NCBI GenBank assembly: GCA_036513515.1 | Contig: DATBYW010000079.1 | Span: 1 to 64,000 of the forward strand | DNA: 64,000 bases | Reading direction: 5' to 3' | Source: Nephthysia sp036513515 | Lineage (GTDB): Bacteria > Chloroflexota > Dormibacteria > Dormibacterales > Dormibacteraceae | Shown: positions 26,041 to 34,451 of the stretch, piece after piece | Numbering within the stretch: position 1 is the first letter of the stretch | How the letters are laid out: each line of letters starts with the position of its first letter | The notes under the pieces: generated by a model | Seen by the model: the letters and a program-made list of their open reading frames with translations, nothing else | Databases searched by the model: none | Told to the model about the DNA's origin: nothing | Translations under genes and position numbers: made by a program

Positions 26041-26204
26041 GGGGCGCCCCGTGCGGGGATCCGTGCGAGGCGGCGGCAGTTCCGGGCCGCGGCTTCCTGG
26101 CCGCCGGCCCGGGGCGCTAAGCCGCCGGCCTGGCGAGCCGGGCGCCCTGTCATGTGTGCGGATGGGAACTGGACCAGAGGCGGATTTCCTCCGGCAGCGT
26201 TAGC
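26041..26204. other. GC-rich structured region after the heptapeptide ORFs
   Basis: The stretch begins with the palindrome GGGGCGCCCC, followed by CCCC-GTGC-GGGG, and carries the direct repeat GCCGCCGGCC at about 26100 and 26121. It could form a terminator or attenuator between the tiny ORFs and the kinase gene. I see no gene in it, although the kinase frame is open from GTG 26154. Confidence 0.45.
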
Positions 26205-29200
26205 ATGAATACGGCCATGGAGCTCGGAGGGCCGGGGGTCGAGGCAAAGCTTCGTTCGCGGTTACCGCGAGCGCTGACCAGCTGTGCGACGGAAGCAGAC
26301 GTCGTACAGCTCCTCTACGCCGAGCTGCATCCCATCTTCGGCTACGACCCGATAAATCTGCAGGTGCTGGAACACGAGGGCTGGTACCACAGCCGCGCCC
26401 TGGACCACGGCCTGCTCCAGGACGTGCGCCGGCGTCAGCTCTCGGTCTCGAATTTCGCCGCCAACTTTGCCGACCCGCGCTCAGAGGTTCGCTACGAGTC
26501 ACCGGAAATGGTGATGGAGCAGGGGCGGGGTCCTGGAAGCACCACGCGGCCACAAGTCATGATCTGGGTGCCCGTCTGGAACCGGGGGAGTCTGGTGGGC
26601 GCGGTCATCTATCAGCTGGCGGATCGCCGAGAGATAACACCCGACGAGCTCGCCTTCCTGGAAGACCTTCACGCCCATCTGGGCGTGGTGATGAGCAATG
26701 CCTCTCTCAACGAGCTGACGCGAAACCAGGCGGTGAGTCTGTGGGCGCTGAACGCCATAGCCAGGGCGCTTTCCGGCACCCGAGACGAAAGAGCCGTCGT
26801 TACCGCGCTTCGAGAGACGCTCGGAGGGCTGTTGCCGATAGAGACGCTGGAGGTGGTCATACCGGACGAGTCACGGCCCGAACGCCTCCGAATCTTGCAG
26901 GGACGGCTCGGCCATGAAGTGAGAGCCTCTGTCAGGCCCCGGTCGCGCGTCGTGCCCGAAATCAGGCAGGTGCTGGACGGCGAGAGCGGGCTCCTCGGTC
27001 TGGCCAGTGACGCGGAATCGAGGGCCTGGGTGCCGGTCAAGGAAGGAGGCCGTGCGATCGCGGTCCTCTCCATGCGGACGGTGCAGTCGCAGGCCTACGA
27101 GCAGTCGACCCTGCTCTTCCTTGAACAGGTCGCGGATCAGGCGGGCCTTGCGCTCCGGAACGCCTGGTCCTACGCCGCGCTCCAGATGGAGAGAGAGCAC
27201 CTCCAGCTGGCCAACGTCGCCCTCGAGGACCAGCGTCGCCGGCTCCAGGTGGTCGAGGCGGTGGGTCGCCGTCTCGGCTCCTCGCTCGACCGCCGCTCGA
27301 TCATGCGGGCACTCCGGCAGGAGCTGGCTCGGCATCTGGAGTTCGACCTCTTCTCCCTGGCCACTGTCGAGCCGGGCCCGGAGGGCGCCCTCGCCGAGGC
27401 GTACGTTTACGACTCCGGGGAGGAGCGGCAGCTGGAGCCCGTGCCGCTGGCTGCGGCAGGGCCGGCTCGCGAGGCCTACGAGACAGGCCGGCCCGTTCTG
27501 ATCGGCAGCTCGCCCTGGGCTGATGCCTTCGAAGCCGGCCAGCAGGAGGAGGGCGGCCGCCGGACGACCCGCGGCGCGGTCATGTTCGTGACCCGGTCGG
27601 GGAAGCGCAGCCAGGTCGCCACGCGCTCGATCGTCTGGGTACCCGTTCGGCAGGGGGACCAGGTCAAGGCGCTGCTCTCACTTCAGTCCTACCAGGCGGA
27701 CGCCTTCACGGAATGGGAGGTCCAGGTGCTGCAGGACGTGGCCGCCCACGTCAGCCTGGCCCTCGCCACGGCCCAGCACTTCCAGGTGGCGAAGGCCGAG
27801 CGGCGCCGGCTGGAGGCGCTGCACCTGCTCGAGACCGGCGTGGCGGTGGCCTCGGACGAGCGAGACGTCGCGGAGGCCCTCTTCCGGGCCATCAGAGGCT
27901 CGGTGGAGAGCTCGGGTCTGCTGCTTCTGTACCTCGACCCCAGGCACCAGTTGAGGGGCTTCGCAACCGCGGGCGGCGGTCCCATCCAGACGCTCCATCC
28001 AAAGCCTGTCGAGCGGACGAGTTACTTCAAGCGGCTGATGGAGGAAGGTGCGACGATCTCGGAGAAGCCACCTGCCGACTTTGGCCGCGGCCACCCGGGG
28101 GTGGGCTGGAAGACAGGCGACGACCGGTGGCCTGCCCAGGTCGTCTGGGTCCCGCTCTTGGAGGGCGACCGCGTGGTGGGAGCCGTCTCCGCCCAGCGCT
28201 TCCAGAACCAGCCCTTCGCGGCCGAAGAGGTGGAGCTCCTGGAGAGTGCCGCACCGGCCGTCGCGATCGCGCTCCGGACGGTCCGCCTGCACCGGGCCAA
28301 CGAGCTCGCCCTCAGACACTCGCTCCGCATCCAGGAGCTGGGTGCGCTGGCCGGACATGACCTGTCCTCGGTGGTGACCAGCATCGCCGAGCAGGCCGGA
28401 TCGATGCTGGGGACCGCGGGAGCGGCTTGCTGGGCGTTCAGCGAGGACGGCCAGGTCGCCGCCAGCGGCGCGGCCGGCGCGGACGCGGCCGCCAGGGTAT
28501 TGAGGTGGTCCGGCGGCGAGTTGTGGGAGCGCTGGAAGGGGACTCCTGCCGGTGTGCTGAGGGGGACCAGGCGGCGGCTGGCCTGGACGCTGGTTCCCCT
28601 CCACTACGGTGAGCGGCTGGTCGGCGCCCTCGGCTTCGTCCACGGAACCCCCGACCAGCTGGAGGCGCCTGCCGACTTCGTCCGGCACGCGGGTGTCGCC
28701 ATCGAGAACGCCCGGCTGGTGGCCGAGACGTGGGGCAGGATTCGCACCCTGGAGGCGGTGGCGGCCTTCGCCGACCTCGATCTCAGGCGATCCGAGCCGG
28801 CGCGGCTGGAGATGGGACGGCTGGTGGAGCGGGCGCTGGCGGACTCTCGGGGCAGCCTCTGGCTGCTGGAGGGCTCCGAGATGGTGCGGGCCTCGCGCGA
28901 GGGGCCGGAGAAGCTCGCTCTACCCTCGCGCGTCCGTCTCGGCACCCTGTACTCGTCAGGTCGCCGCCAGGTGGCCGCGATGCTCAGCCTCAGGGCCGAG
29001 CAGGTCCTGGCCATACCGATCGTCGCGGACGGCATGCCGGCGGGGCTGCTGACGGCGGACGCTGCCGGGCCGGCCCCCGCTGAGACGCGGCGCTTGATGG
29101 CCGTCCTGGCCAGCCAGGCCGGGGTGGTCCTGGCCCGGATCCAGACGGTGGCCTCGCTGGACCGGCAGGCGCAGGAGATGACCGCCATCTTGAGGCACTC

Positions 29201-30233
29201 GCCGGTGGGCGTCGTGCTGGAAGACGGCGAGGGCCGGATCGTGTACGCGAATCCGGTGGTGGAGCGCATCTACGGCGTCCCTTCGCCTGAGCTGGTCGGG
29301 CACTCGGCTGAAGAGCTCCTGGCCCGCGCCGGCGGCACGCTGGTCGTCGACGCGGAGAGCCGCCCCGGAGGCCCCACCGAGGTCCGGCTGCAGGGCCGCG
29401 GCGACCGGGTGATCCAGCTGCGGCAGGTCCCGATCCCCGGCTCTGCGGACAGGCCGGCCGGCCTCCTCACGCTGCACGAGGACGTGACTGAAGAACGAGC
29501 CGTGCTGGACGCGAAGGACCTGATGCTGCGCGCCATCGGCCACGAGGTACGCAGCCCGGCGGCCGCCATGCGCAACACCGTGGCCGCCCTCCTGCAATGG
29601 GATCAGGCGATGGAACCGGCCGAGCGGCGGGCCCGGCTGGAGGACGCTTACGATCAGTCGGAGCGCCTGCTCAACCTGGTGGAGGCGCAGCTCATCATCT
29701 CGAAGCTGGAGGCGGGAGGGTTCCAGGCTCACCCGGTCACGGTCTCCCTGGGCGACGTGGCCGACCAGGTCCGCAAGGTCCTGAGCAACCGGTACGGGGG
29801 CCGCGTCGAGGCCGTCGACTTCCAGTTCCCGTCCCGGCTGCCGCAGGCCTGGTGCGATTCCACGCACCTGGAGCAGGCGCTGACCAACCTGATCGGCAAC
29901 GCCCTCGAGCACTCCTGGGCCACGACCATAGTGGTCAGCGCGAGGCGGGACGGAGCCTGGCTCGAGGTGACGGTCGAGGACAACGGCCGGGGCCTGGCCC
30001 AGGAGCGGGTCGAGGCCCTCTTCAGCCGCTCGCTGGCCGGCCAGCACCGCAACCGAGGAGGCCTGGGCCTGGGGCTGTACCTCTGCAGGCTGATCGTCGA
30101 ACGGTCATTCGGCGGCAGGGTCTGGCTGGAACGGACGGGCTCGGAGGGCAGCTCCTTCCGTTTCACTGTCCCCGCCGCCGACGTGGCGCGGCACCGTCGC
30201 CAGGCCGGCTCGATGCCAAAGCAGCTGCACTAG
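26205..30233 (+). CDS. Very large multi-GAF/PAS sensor histidine kinase
   Basis: This is a soluble kinase of about 1342 residues with no membrane helix. Residues about 20-995 contain roughly five or six GAF-like sensor domains in tandem, followed by a PAS domain (about 1000-1100; I-L-R-H-S-P-V-G-V-V-L-E-D-G). A HisKA helix has the phospho-acceptor in G-H-E-V-R-S-P (His about 1113). The HATPase domain shows N-A-L-E-H-S, V-E-D-N-G-R-G-L and G-L-G-L-G-L-Y-L. All kinase motifs look intact. ATG 26205 is chosen; 26154 GTG and 26217 ATG are alternatives, with no clear Shine-Dalgarno. It presumably senses cytoplasmic ligands; the ligand is unknown. Confidence 0.88.
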   Translation: MNTAMELGGPGVEAKLRSRLPRALTSCATEADVVQLLYAELHPIFGYDPINLQVLEHEGWYHSRALDHGLLQDVRRRQLSVSNFAANFADPRSEVRYESPEMVMEQGRGPGSTTRPQVMIWVPVWNRGSLVGAVIYQLADRREITPDELAFLEDLHAHLGVVMSNASLNELTRNQAVSLWALNAIARALSGTRDERAVVTALRETLGGLLPIETLEVVIPDESRPERLRILQGRLGHEVRASVRPRSRVVPEIRQVLDGESGLLGLASDAESRAWVPVKEGGRAIAVLSMRTVQSQAYEQSTLLFLEQVADQAGLALRNAWSYAALQMEREHLQLANVALEDQRRRLQVVEAVGRRLGSSLDRRSIMRALRQELARHLEFDLFSLATVEPGPEGALAEAYVYDSGEERQLEPVPLAAAGPAREAYETGRPVLIGSSPWADAFEAGQQEEGGRRTTRGAVMFVTRSGKRSQVATRSIVWVPVRQGDQVKALLSLQSYQADAFTEWEVQVLQDVAAHVSLALATAQHFQVAKAERRRLEALHLLETGVAVASDERDVAEALFRAIRGSVESSGLLLLYLDPRHQLRGFATAGGGPIQTLHPKPVERTSYFKRLMEEGATISEKPPADFGRGHPGVGWKTGDDRWPAQVVWVPLLEGDRVVGAVSAQRFQNQPFAAEEVELLESAAPAVAIALRTVRLHRANELALRHSLRIQELGALAGHDLSSVVTSIAEQAGSMLGTAGAACWAFSEDGQVAASGAAGADAAARVLRWSGGELWERWKGTPAGVLRGTRRRLAWTLVPLHYGERLVGALGFVHGTPDQLEAPADFVRHAGVAIENARLVAETWGRIRTLEAVAAFADLDLRRSEPARLEMGRLVERALADSRGSLWLLEGSEMVRASREGPEKLALPSRVRLGTLYSSGRRQVAAMLSLRAEQVLAIPIVADGMPAGLLTADAAGPAPAETRRLMAVLASQAGVVLARIQTVASLDRQAQEMTAILRHSPVGVVLEDGEGRIVYANPVVERIYGVPSPELVGHSAEELLARAGGTLVVDAESRPGGPTEVRLQGRGDRVIQLRQVPIPGSADRPAGLLTLHEDVTEERAVLDAKDLMLRAIGHEVRSPAAAMRNTVAALLQWDQAMEPAERRARLEDAYDQSERLLNLVEAQLIISKLEAGGFQAHPVTVSLGDVADQVRKVLSNRYGGRVEAVDFQFPSRLPQAWCDSTHLEQALTNLIGNALEHSWATTIVVSARRDGAWLEVTVEDNGRGLAQERVEALFSRSLAGQHRNRGGLGLGLYLCRLIVERSFGGRVWLERTGSEGSSFRFTVPAADVARHRRQAGSMPKQLH

Positions 30234-30245
30234 CGACAGGGGACG

Positions 30246-30431
30246 ATGACTGTGTCGGTTCAGGCTGCCGATCCCCCGGACGGGCCCTCGACACGTCCCC
30301 GGGCTCGCCGGCGCCACGGCCTCCGCGCGCGGGTGATCGGCCGCGCGGAGCGGTTGATACTGGGTGCGCTGATGAGCCTGGCGGCGGCCATCGTCGACCG
30401 CCAACTCCGCCGGACCTTCTCCCGCCGCTGA
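30246..30431 (+). CDS. Small basic protein downstream of kinase
   Basis: This is a 61-residue Arg-rich protein with a hydrophobic stretch near its C-terminal half (L-I-L-G-A-L-M-S-L-A-A-A-I-V) ending in R-Q-L-R-R-T-F. It starts 12 bases after the kinase stop with AGGGGA before the ATG. It may be a small membrane-associated protein co-transcribed with the kinase. No homologous family is recognised. It could also be a chance ORF in GC-rich DNA. Confidence 0.4.
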   Translation: MTVSVQAADPPDGPSTRPRARRRHGLRARVIGRAERLILGALMSLAAAIVDRQLRRTFSRR

Positions 30432-30433
30432 TC

Positions 30434-32512
30434 TTATCGGCGGGGTCTGAGGACCTCGAAGAGGACGCCGGCGACGCTGATCACGCCGAGTGTGCCGAGG
30501 AGTGCCGGTATCCAGATCGCCACGTGGCTGGACTGGACGGCGATGGCCGCCGCCAAGAGAGCCGCTCCGCCCGTCATGGCCAGAGCCAGGCGGCGCCCGG
30601 TCTGGAGGACGACCTCCTCCAGGCGTTCCATCCCGCGAAACTGGACCTGCAGGTTCTGCCCCGGCCTGGCGCCCGTGACGCGCTCGAAGGCCTCCAGCAG
30701 CCTGGTCAGTCGAACCTTCAGCTTCTGGCCTTCGTAAAGGAGCTGTCGGGGGTTCGCCGCCTCCTTCACCCCGGAGGTGAGCCGCTTGAAGAAGAAGCTT
30801 CCCGCCACGGAGAACGGATCCAGAGTGGGGTCGAGCTCAGCCGTCGCCAGCTGCATCTGCCCGAACGCCTTGCCGGCGAGGACCATGGAGGCCGGCATCC
30901 GGACGTCATGACGCAGTGAGATCTGCGTCAATTCCTGCAGCACCGGTCCCAGCCGCAGCTCCTGCAGCGAGAGGTGCCGGTAGCGTCCCATCAGGTCGCC
31001 CAGCTCTGCCTTGAAGGCGTCCAGGTCCAGGCCCTGGGGGCTGGCCTCCCCCGAGAGCATGAGCAGGATCTCCCCCAGGAAGCCGCTGTCCTCCTGCCAG
31101 AAGGCGAGGAGGATGAGCAGAAGGAGCTCGCGCGCCTCGGGATCGATCTCTCCGATCATCCCGAAGTCCAGGAAGTAGATCTTGTCGTTCCACCACATCA
31201 GGTTCCCGGGGTGGGGATCGGCGTGGAAGAAGCCGTCGACGAGAACCTGGCGGTAGTAGGACTCCAGCAGCTCGCGAGCAGCCTCCTTTCGCGCCTCGCC
31301 CTCCGGCGCCTGCCGCACGGGAATCCCCTGCACCTCCTCCATCACCAGCAGCCGAGAGGTCAGGATCCCTTCCTCGACCCGGGGCACGTCGAGGTGCGGA
31401 AACTGCTCCAGCGTCGACCGCATGCGCTCGATGTTGGCGGCCTCCTGGCGGAAGTCCAGCTCCCTGCGCAACGCCCCGGAGAGGTGATCGATCATGGCGG
31501 GGAGGTCCACGACCTGCCGGAAGGCGGGCCGTCCGGCGGCCTCCTTGGAGAACATCTCGAGCAGGCCAAGATCCTGGAGGATCTCGGTCTCGGCATTGGG
31601 CCGCTGGACCTTGACCACCACCCGCTCGCCCCCGCTGAGCACCGCCCTGTGCACCTGCGCGATGGTCCCCGCCGCCATCGGCTCCGGCTCGATGCTTTCG
31701 AACACGTCCTCCCAAGGCACCTTCAGCTCCTGCTCCATGACGCCCACCACCTCCGCCTCGGTGAGCGGCGTGACGCGGTCCTGGAGCGTGGCGAGCTCTT
31801 CGATGAACGCCGGTGGCAGCAGGTCGGGCCTGGTCGAGAGGATCTGGCCCAGCTTGGCGAAGGTCGGCCCCAGCTCCTCCAGCGCCGCTCGGAAGCGGGC
31901 GGCCTGCGCGGCCGCGGAGTCTTCGCCCTCCTTCTGGCGCCCGGCGGTCAGCTGCTTCAGGCCCTGCTCGGCCATCACCCGCCCGATGCGGGCCGCCCGG
32001 GCCATGAGCTGCCCGGGGGCGGGCTCGGCGTCCGGCTCGGCGGCCGCCTTGCTCGCCGCCTGGCGGCCGGGCCTCGCGGTGGAGGAGCCGAGGGTGTTCA
32101 CGATCATCACCGAGCAGCGGGCGTTGTGGGAGATGCGGTTGGGGATGTTGCCGAGCAGGAACTCCCTTCGCTCGCTCATCCCCAGGTTACCGACCACTAT
32201 CACGTCGGCCGCCTCCTCTTCGGCGGTCCGCACTATGGCGTCCGCCGGGTCGGAGTCGTGCAGGACGCGGGCCCGGCCGCGGGACCCGGCCAGCCTTTCC
32301 GCCAGGCCCTGCAAGCGCTCCCTCCGGATCGTGGCCTCCTCTGGGGGCGCCCCGACCAGGTTCTCCGGAACCATCACATGGACGATCAGGAGCTCGGAAC
32401 CGTACCGGCCGGCCATCTCCGACGCCCACTCCACTGCCTTGTTGGCGGTGGCGGACTCGTCGGTCGCGACCAGGACCCGCTTCACCGCCGATCTCGTGCC
32501 CCCGGGCGGCAC
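30434..32512 (-). CDS. USP-UbiB (ABC1/AarF) kinase fusion protein
   Basis: This is a 692-residue protein. Residues about 10-140 are a universal stress protein domain (V-L-V-A-T-D-E-S start, G-N-L-G-M and G-N-I-P-N-R-I turn). After a linker, residues about 210-460 are an ABC1/UbiB atypical kinase with K-L-G-Q-I-L-S-T-R, A-G-T-I-A-Q-V-H, V-K-V-Q-R-P, H-A-D-P-H-P-G-N and D-F-G motifs. Two C-terminal hydrophobic helices (about 640-685) match the membrane-anchored UbiB architecture. UbiB-type ATPases support quinone or isoprenoid lipid handling. The start is GTG 32512; GTG 32485 would still keep the whole USP domain. Confidence 0.88.
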   Translation of the reverse strand: MPPGGTRSAVKRVLVATDESATANKAVEWASEMAGRYGSELLIVHVMVPENLVGAPPEEATIRRERLQGLAERLAGSRGRARVLHDSDPADAIVRTAEEEAADVIVVGNLGMSERREFLLGNIPNRISHNARCSVMIVNTLGSSTARPGRQAASKAAAEPDAEPAPGQLMARAARIGRVMAEQGLKQLTAGRQKEGEDSAAAQAARFRAALEELGPTFAKLGQILSTRPDLLPPAFIEELATLQDRVTPLTEAEVVGVMEQELKVPWEDVFESIEPEPMAAGTIAQVHRAVLSGGERVVVKVQRPNAETEILQDLGLLEMFSKEAAGRPAFRQVVDLPAMIDHLSGALRRELDFRQEAANIERMRSTLEQFPHLDVPRVEEGILTSRLLVMEEVQGIPVRQAPEGEARKEAARELLESYYRQVLVDGFFHADPHPGNLMWWNDKIYFLDFGMIGEIDPEARELLLLILLAFWQEDSGFLGEILLMLSGEASPQGLDLDAFKAELGDLMGRYRHLSLQELRLGPVLQELTQISLRHDVRMPASMVLAGKAFGQMQLATAELDPTLDPFSVAGSFFFKRLTSGVKEAANPRQLLYEGQKLKVRLTRLLEAFERVTGARPGQNLQVQFRGMERLEEVVLQTGRRLALAMTGGAALLAAAIAVQSSHVAIWIPALLGTLGVISVAGVLFEVLRPRR

Positions 32513-32609
32513 CGGTGGGATGATAGCTTCGCGTTCGCCGGATCCAGCTGGCGGGCGTCGAGGATCACGGGAGGGCGCACGTGAACCGTGCGTCGATCAC
32601 GAGGCAGCC

Positions 32610-34451
32610 TTGAGGCACCGACCGATTCACTTCGAACGGGAGCGAGAGTACGCCATGTCGGTGGAGGAAGCATGGCGGCTGCTCGCCGACACCGACCACC
32701 TCAACCGGACGATCGGGCTGCCCGCGGTGACTTTCTCCTCGCCTGACGACGCCGGCGGGCAGTTCGCCCGCCAGGCCCACGCCAGGGCCTTTGGGCTGGT
32801 GCCGCTGACCTGGACGGAGTACCCGTTCAACTGGGTGCGCGAACGCGGCTACCGGTTCCGCCGGGAGTTCCAGCGCGGGCCGCTCGCCGTGGTGGAGGGT
32901 GGGATCGAGCTGCAAGCGGCAGGTGAGGGGGTGAGGGTGAAGGCCTTCGCCGACTACACCCCGGCAAACCTCAGCGGCCGGTTCCTCTGGCGGATGGGCA
33001 ACGCCACGGTGGTCGAGCTCCTCGAGTTCTGCGATGAGTACCTCTCGCGCAAGGCGGCGGGCAGGGCCGATCCGACTCCGGTGCCGGCCCAGCGTCCCTC
33101 GGTGGACGTCCGCCTGCTGGACCGTCTCATCGAGCGGCTGACGAGCCGGCCCGTCCTCCGAGAGCTGGTGGCACTGCTGCGCGAGCGGGTCACGGAGGGG
33201 ACGGATGACCAGGTCGTCGGCATCCGGCCGTTCGCCCTGGCCGGCACCTGGGGGGCGGATCGCATGGAGGTGCTGCGGCTCTTCCTCTACGCCACCCGGG
33301 TCGGGATCTTCGAGCTCCGCTGGGAGGTGATGTGCCCCAACTGCCGGGTCGCGAAGGTGGAATCGGGCGGGCTGGCTCAGCTGCCGGACCGGTTCCACTG
33401 CGACACCTGCGGGATCGGGTACGACGTCGACTTCGATCAACGCGTGGAACTGCGCTTCACGGTGCACCCCAGTGTCCGCCAGGCGGAAAGCCTGGTCTAC
33501 TGCATCGGCGGCCCGCTCCGGGTGCCCCACGTGGTGGCTCAGCAGTACCTCCGACCCCAGGAAGAGCACACGCTCGATCTGGAGCTGTCGGGGCCGCTGC
33601 GGCTGCGCGCCGTTGCCGGTGCCCGTCACCTGGACCTGGTTCCCGCTCCCGCCAGGTCGAAGGCGGCCGAGCTCAAGCTCACCTACGCCGGCGGTCGCTG
33701 GACGGCGCCGCACAGCCTGCTCGACTCAGACAGGGAGGCGCTGACCGTTCCCGGTGGGACGCGCATCGGACTGCGCAACCAGACCGGCGGGCCGCTGCTC
33801 GTCGTACTGGAGGAGCTCGGGTGGACGGGCGAGGAGACGACGGCAGCCCAGGTCACGGCCCTGCAGGAGTTTCGCGACCTCTTCAGCGGCGAGGTGCTGG
33901 CGCCCGGGCAGCAGATGGCGATACGTGACGTCGCGCTGGTCTTCAGCGACCTCAAGGGGTCGACCTCGCTGTACGAGGGGGTGGGGGACGCGCCGGCCTA
34001 CAGCCGGGTCAACCGCCACTTCGACTTCATCCGGGAACAGGTGGCGGCGCACCGGGGAACGGTGGTCAAGACGATGGGCGACGCGGTGATGGCCGCCTTC
34101 TACCGCATGGAGGACGCCGCGGCAGCAGCGCTCGACATGCAGCGGGAGATCGATGCCTGGTGCGCTGCGCAGGAGATCCGCCCGCCCTTCGTGCTGAAGG
34201 TAGGGGTTCATCACGGTCCCGTCATCGCGGTCAACGCGAACGGCGCCCTGGACTACTTCGGGCGCACCGTCAACATCGCCGCCCGGGTCGGGGCGGAGAG
34301 CAAGGGCGGCGACGTGGTCTTGCTCAAGGACGTCTTCGACGAGCTGGGTGACGCGCTCGATGAGCCGCGGGCGGAGCATTTCAGCACCCGTCTTCGCGGT
34401 CTGGAAGGCGAGCGGGAGCTGGTCAGGGTTCTCACCAGATGTCACGAGTAG
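32610..34451 (+). CDS. Class III nucleotidyl cyclase with SRPBCC-like N-terminus and zinc ribbon
   Basis: This is a 613-residue protein. An N-terminal SRPBCC-like domain (about 1-150; H-F-E-R-E-R-E-Y then A-D-T-D-H-L-N-R-T-I-G-L-P) resembles DUF5939-type cyclases. A zinc ribbon follows (C-P-N-C then C-D-T-C, about 245-270). The class III cyclase domain (about 430-600) has metal-binding Asp residues in F-S-D-L-K-G-S-T and G-D-A-V-M-A, a D-Y-F-G-R substrate loop and V-N-I-A-A-R. All residues needed for catalysis appear present, so cAMP synthesis is likely. TTG 32610 follows a GAGG box; ATG 32655 is an alternative. It overlaps the MurJ gene by 13 bases. Confidence 0.83.
   Translation: MRHRPIHFEREREYAMSVEEAWRLLADTDHLNRTIGLPAVTFSSPDDAGGQFARQAHARAFGLVPLTWTEYPFNWVRERGYRFRREFQRGPLAVVEGGIELQAAGEGVRVKAFADYTPANLSGRFLWRMGNATVVELLEFCDEYLSRKAAGRADPTPVPAQRPSVDVRLLDRLIERLTSRPVLRELVALLRERVTEGTDDQVVGIRPFALAGTWGADRMEVLRLFLYATRVGIFELRWEVMCPNCRVAKVESGGLAQLPDRFHCDTCGIGYDVDFDQRVELRFTVHPSVRQAESLVYCIGGPLRVPHVVAQQYLRPQEEHTLDLELSGPLRLRAVAGARHLDLVPAPARSKAAELKLTYAGGRWTAPHSLLDSDREALTVPGGTRIGLRNQTGGPLLVVLEELGWTGEETTAAQVTALQEFRDLFSGEVLAPGQQMAIRDVALVFSDLKGSTSLYEGVGDAPAYSRVNRHFDFIREQVAAHRGTVVKTMGDAVMAAFYRMEDAAAAALDMQREIDAWCAAQEIRPPFVLKVGVHHGPVIAVNANGALDYFGRTVNIAARVGAESKGGDVVLLKDVFDELGDALDEPRAEHFSTRLRGLEGERELVRVLTRCHE

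Noticed and set aside
30974..32584. 536-residue plus-strand ORF
   Set aside because: Antisense shadow of the USP-UbiB gene, whose kinase motifs are intact.
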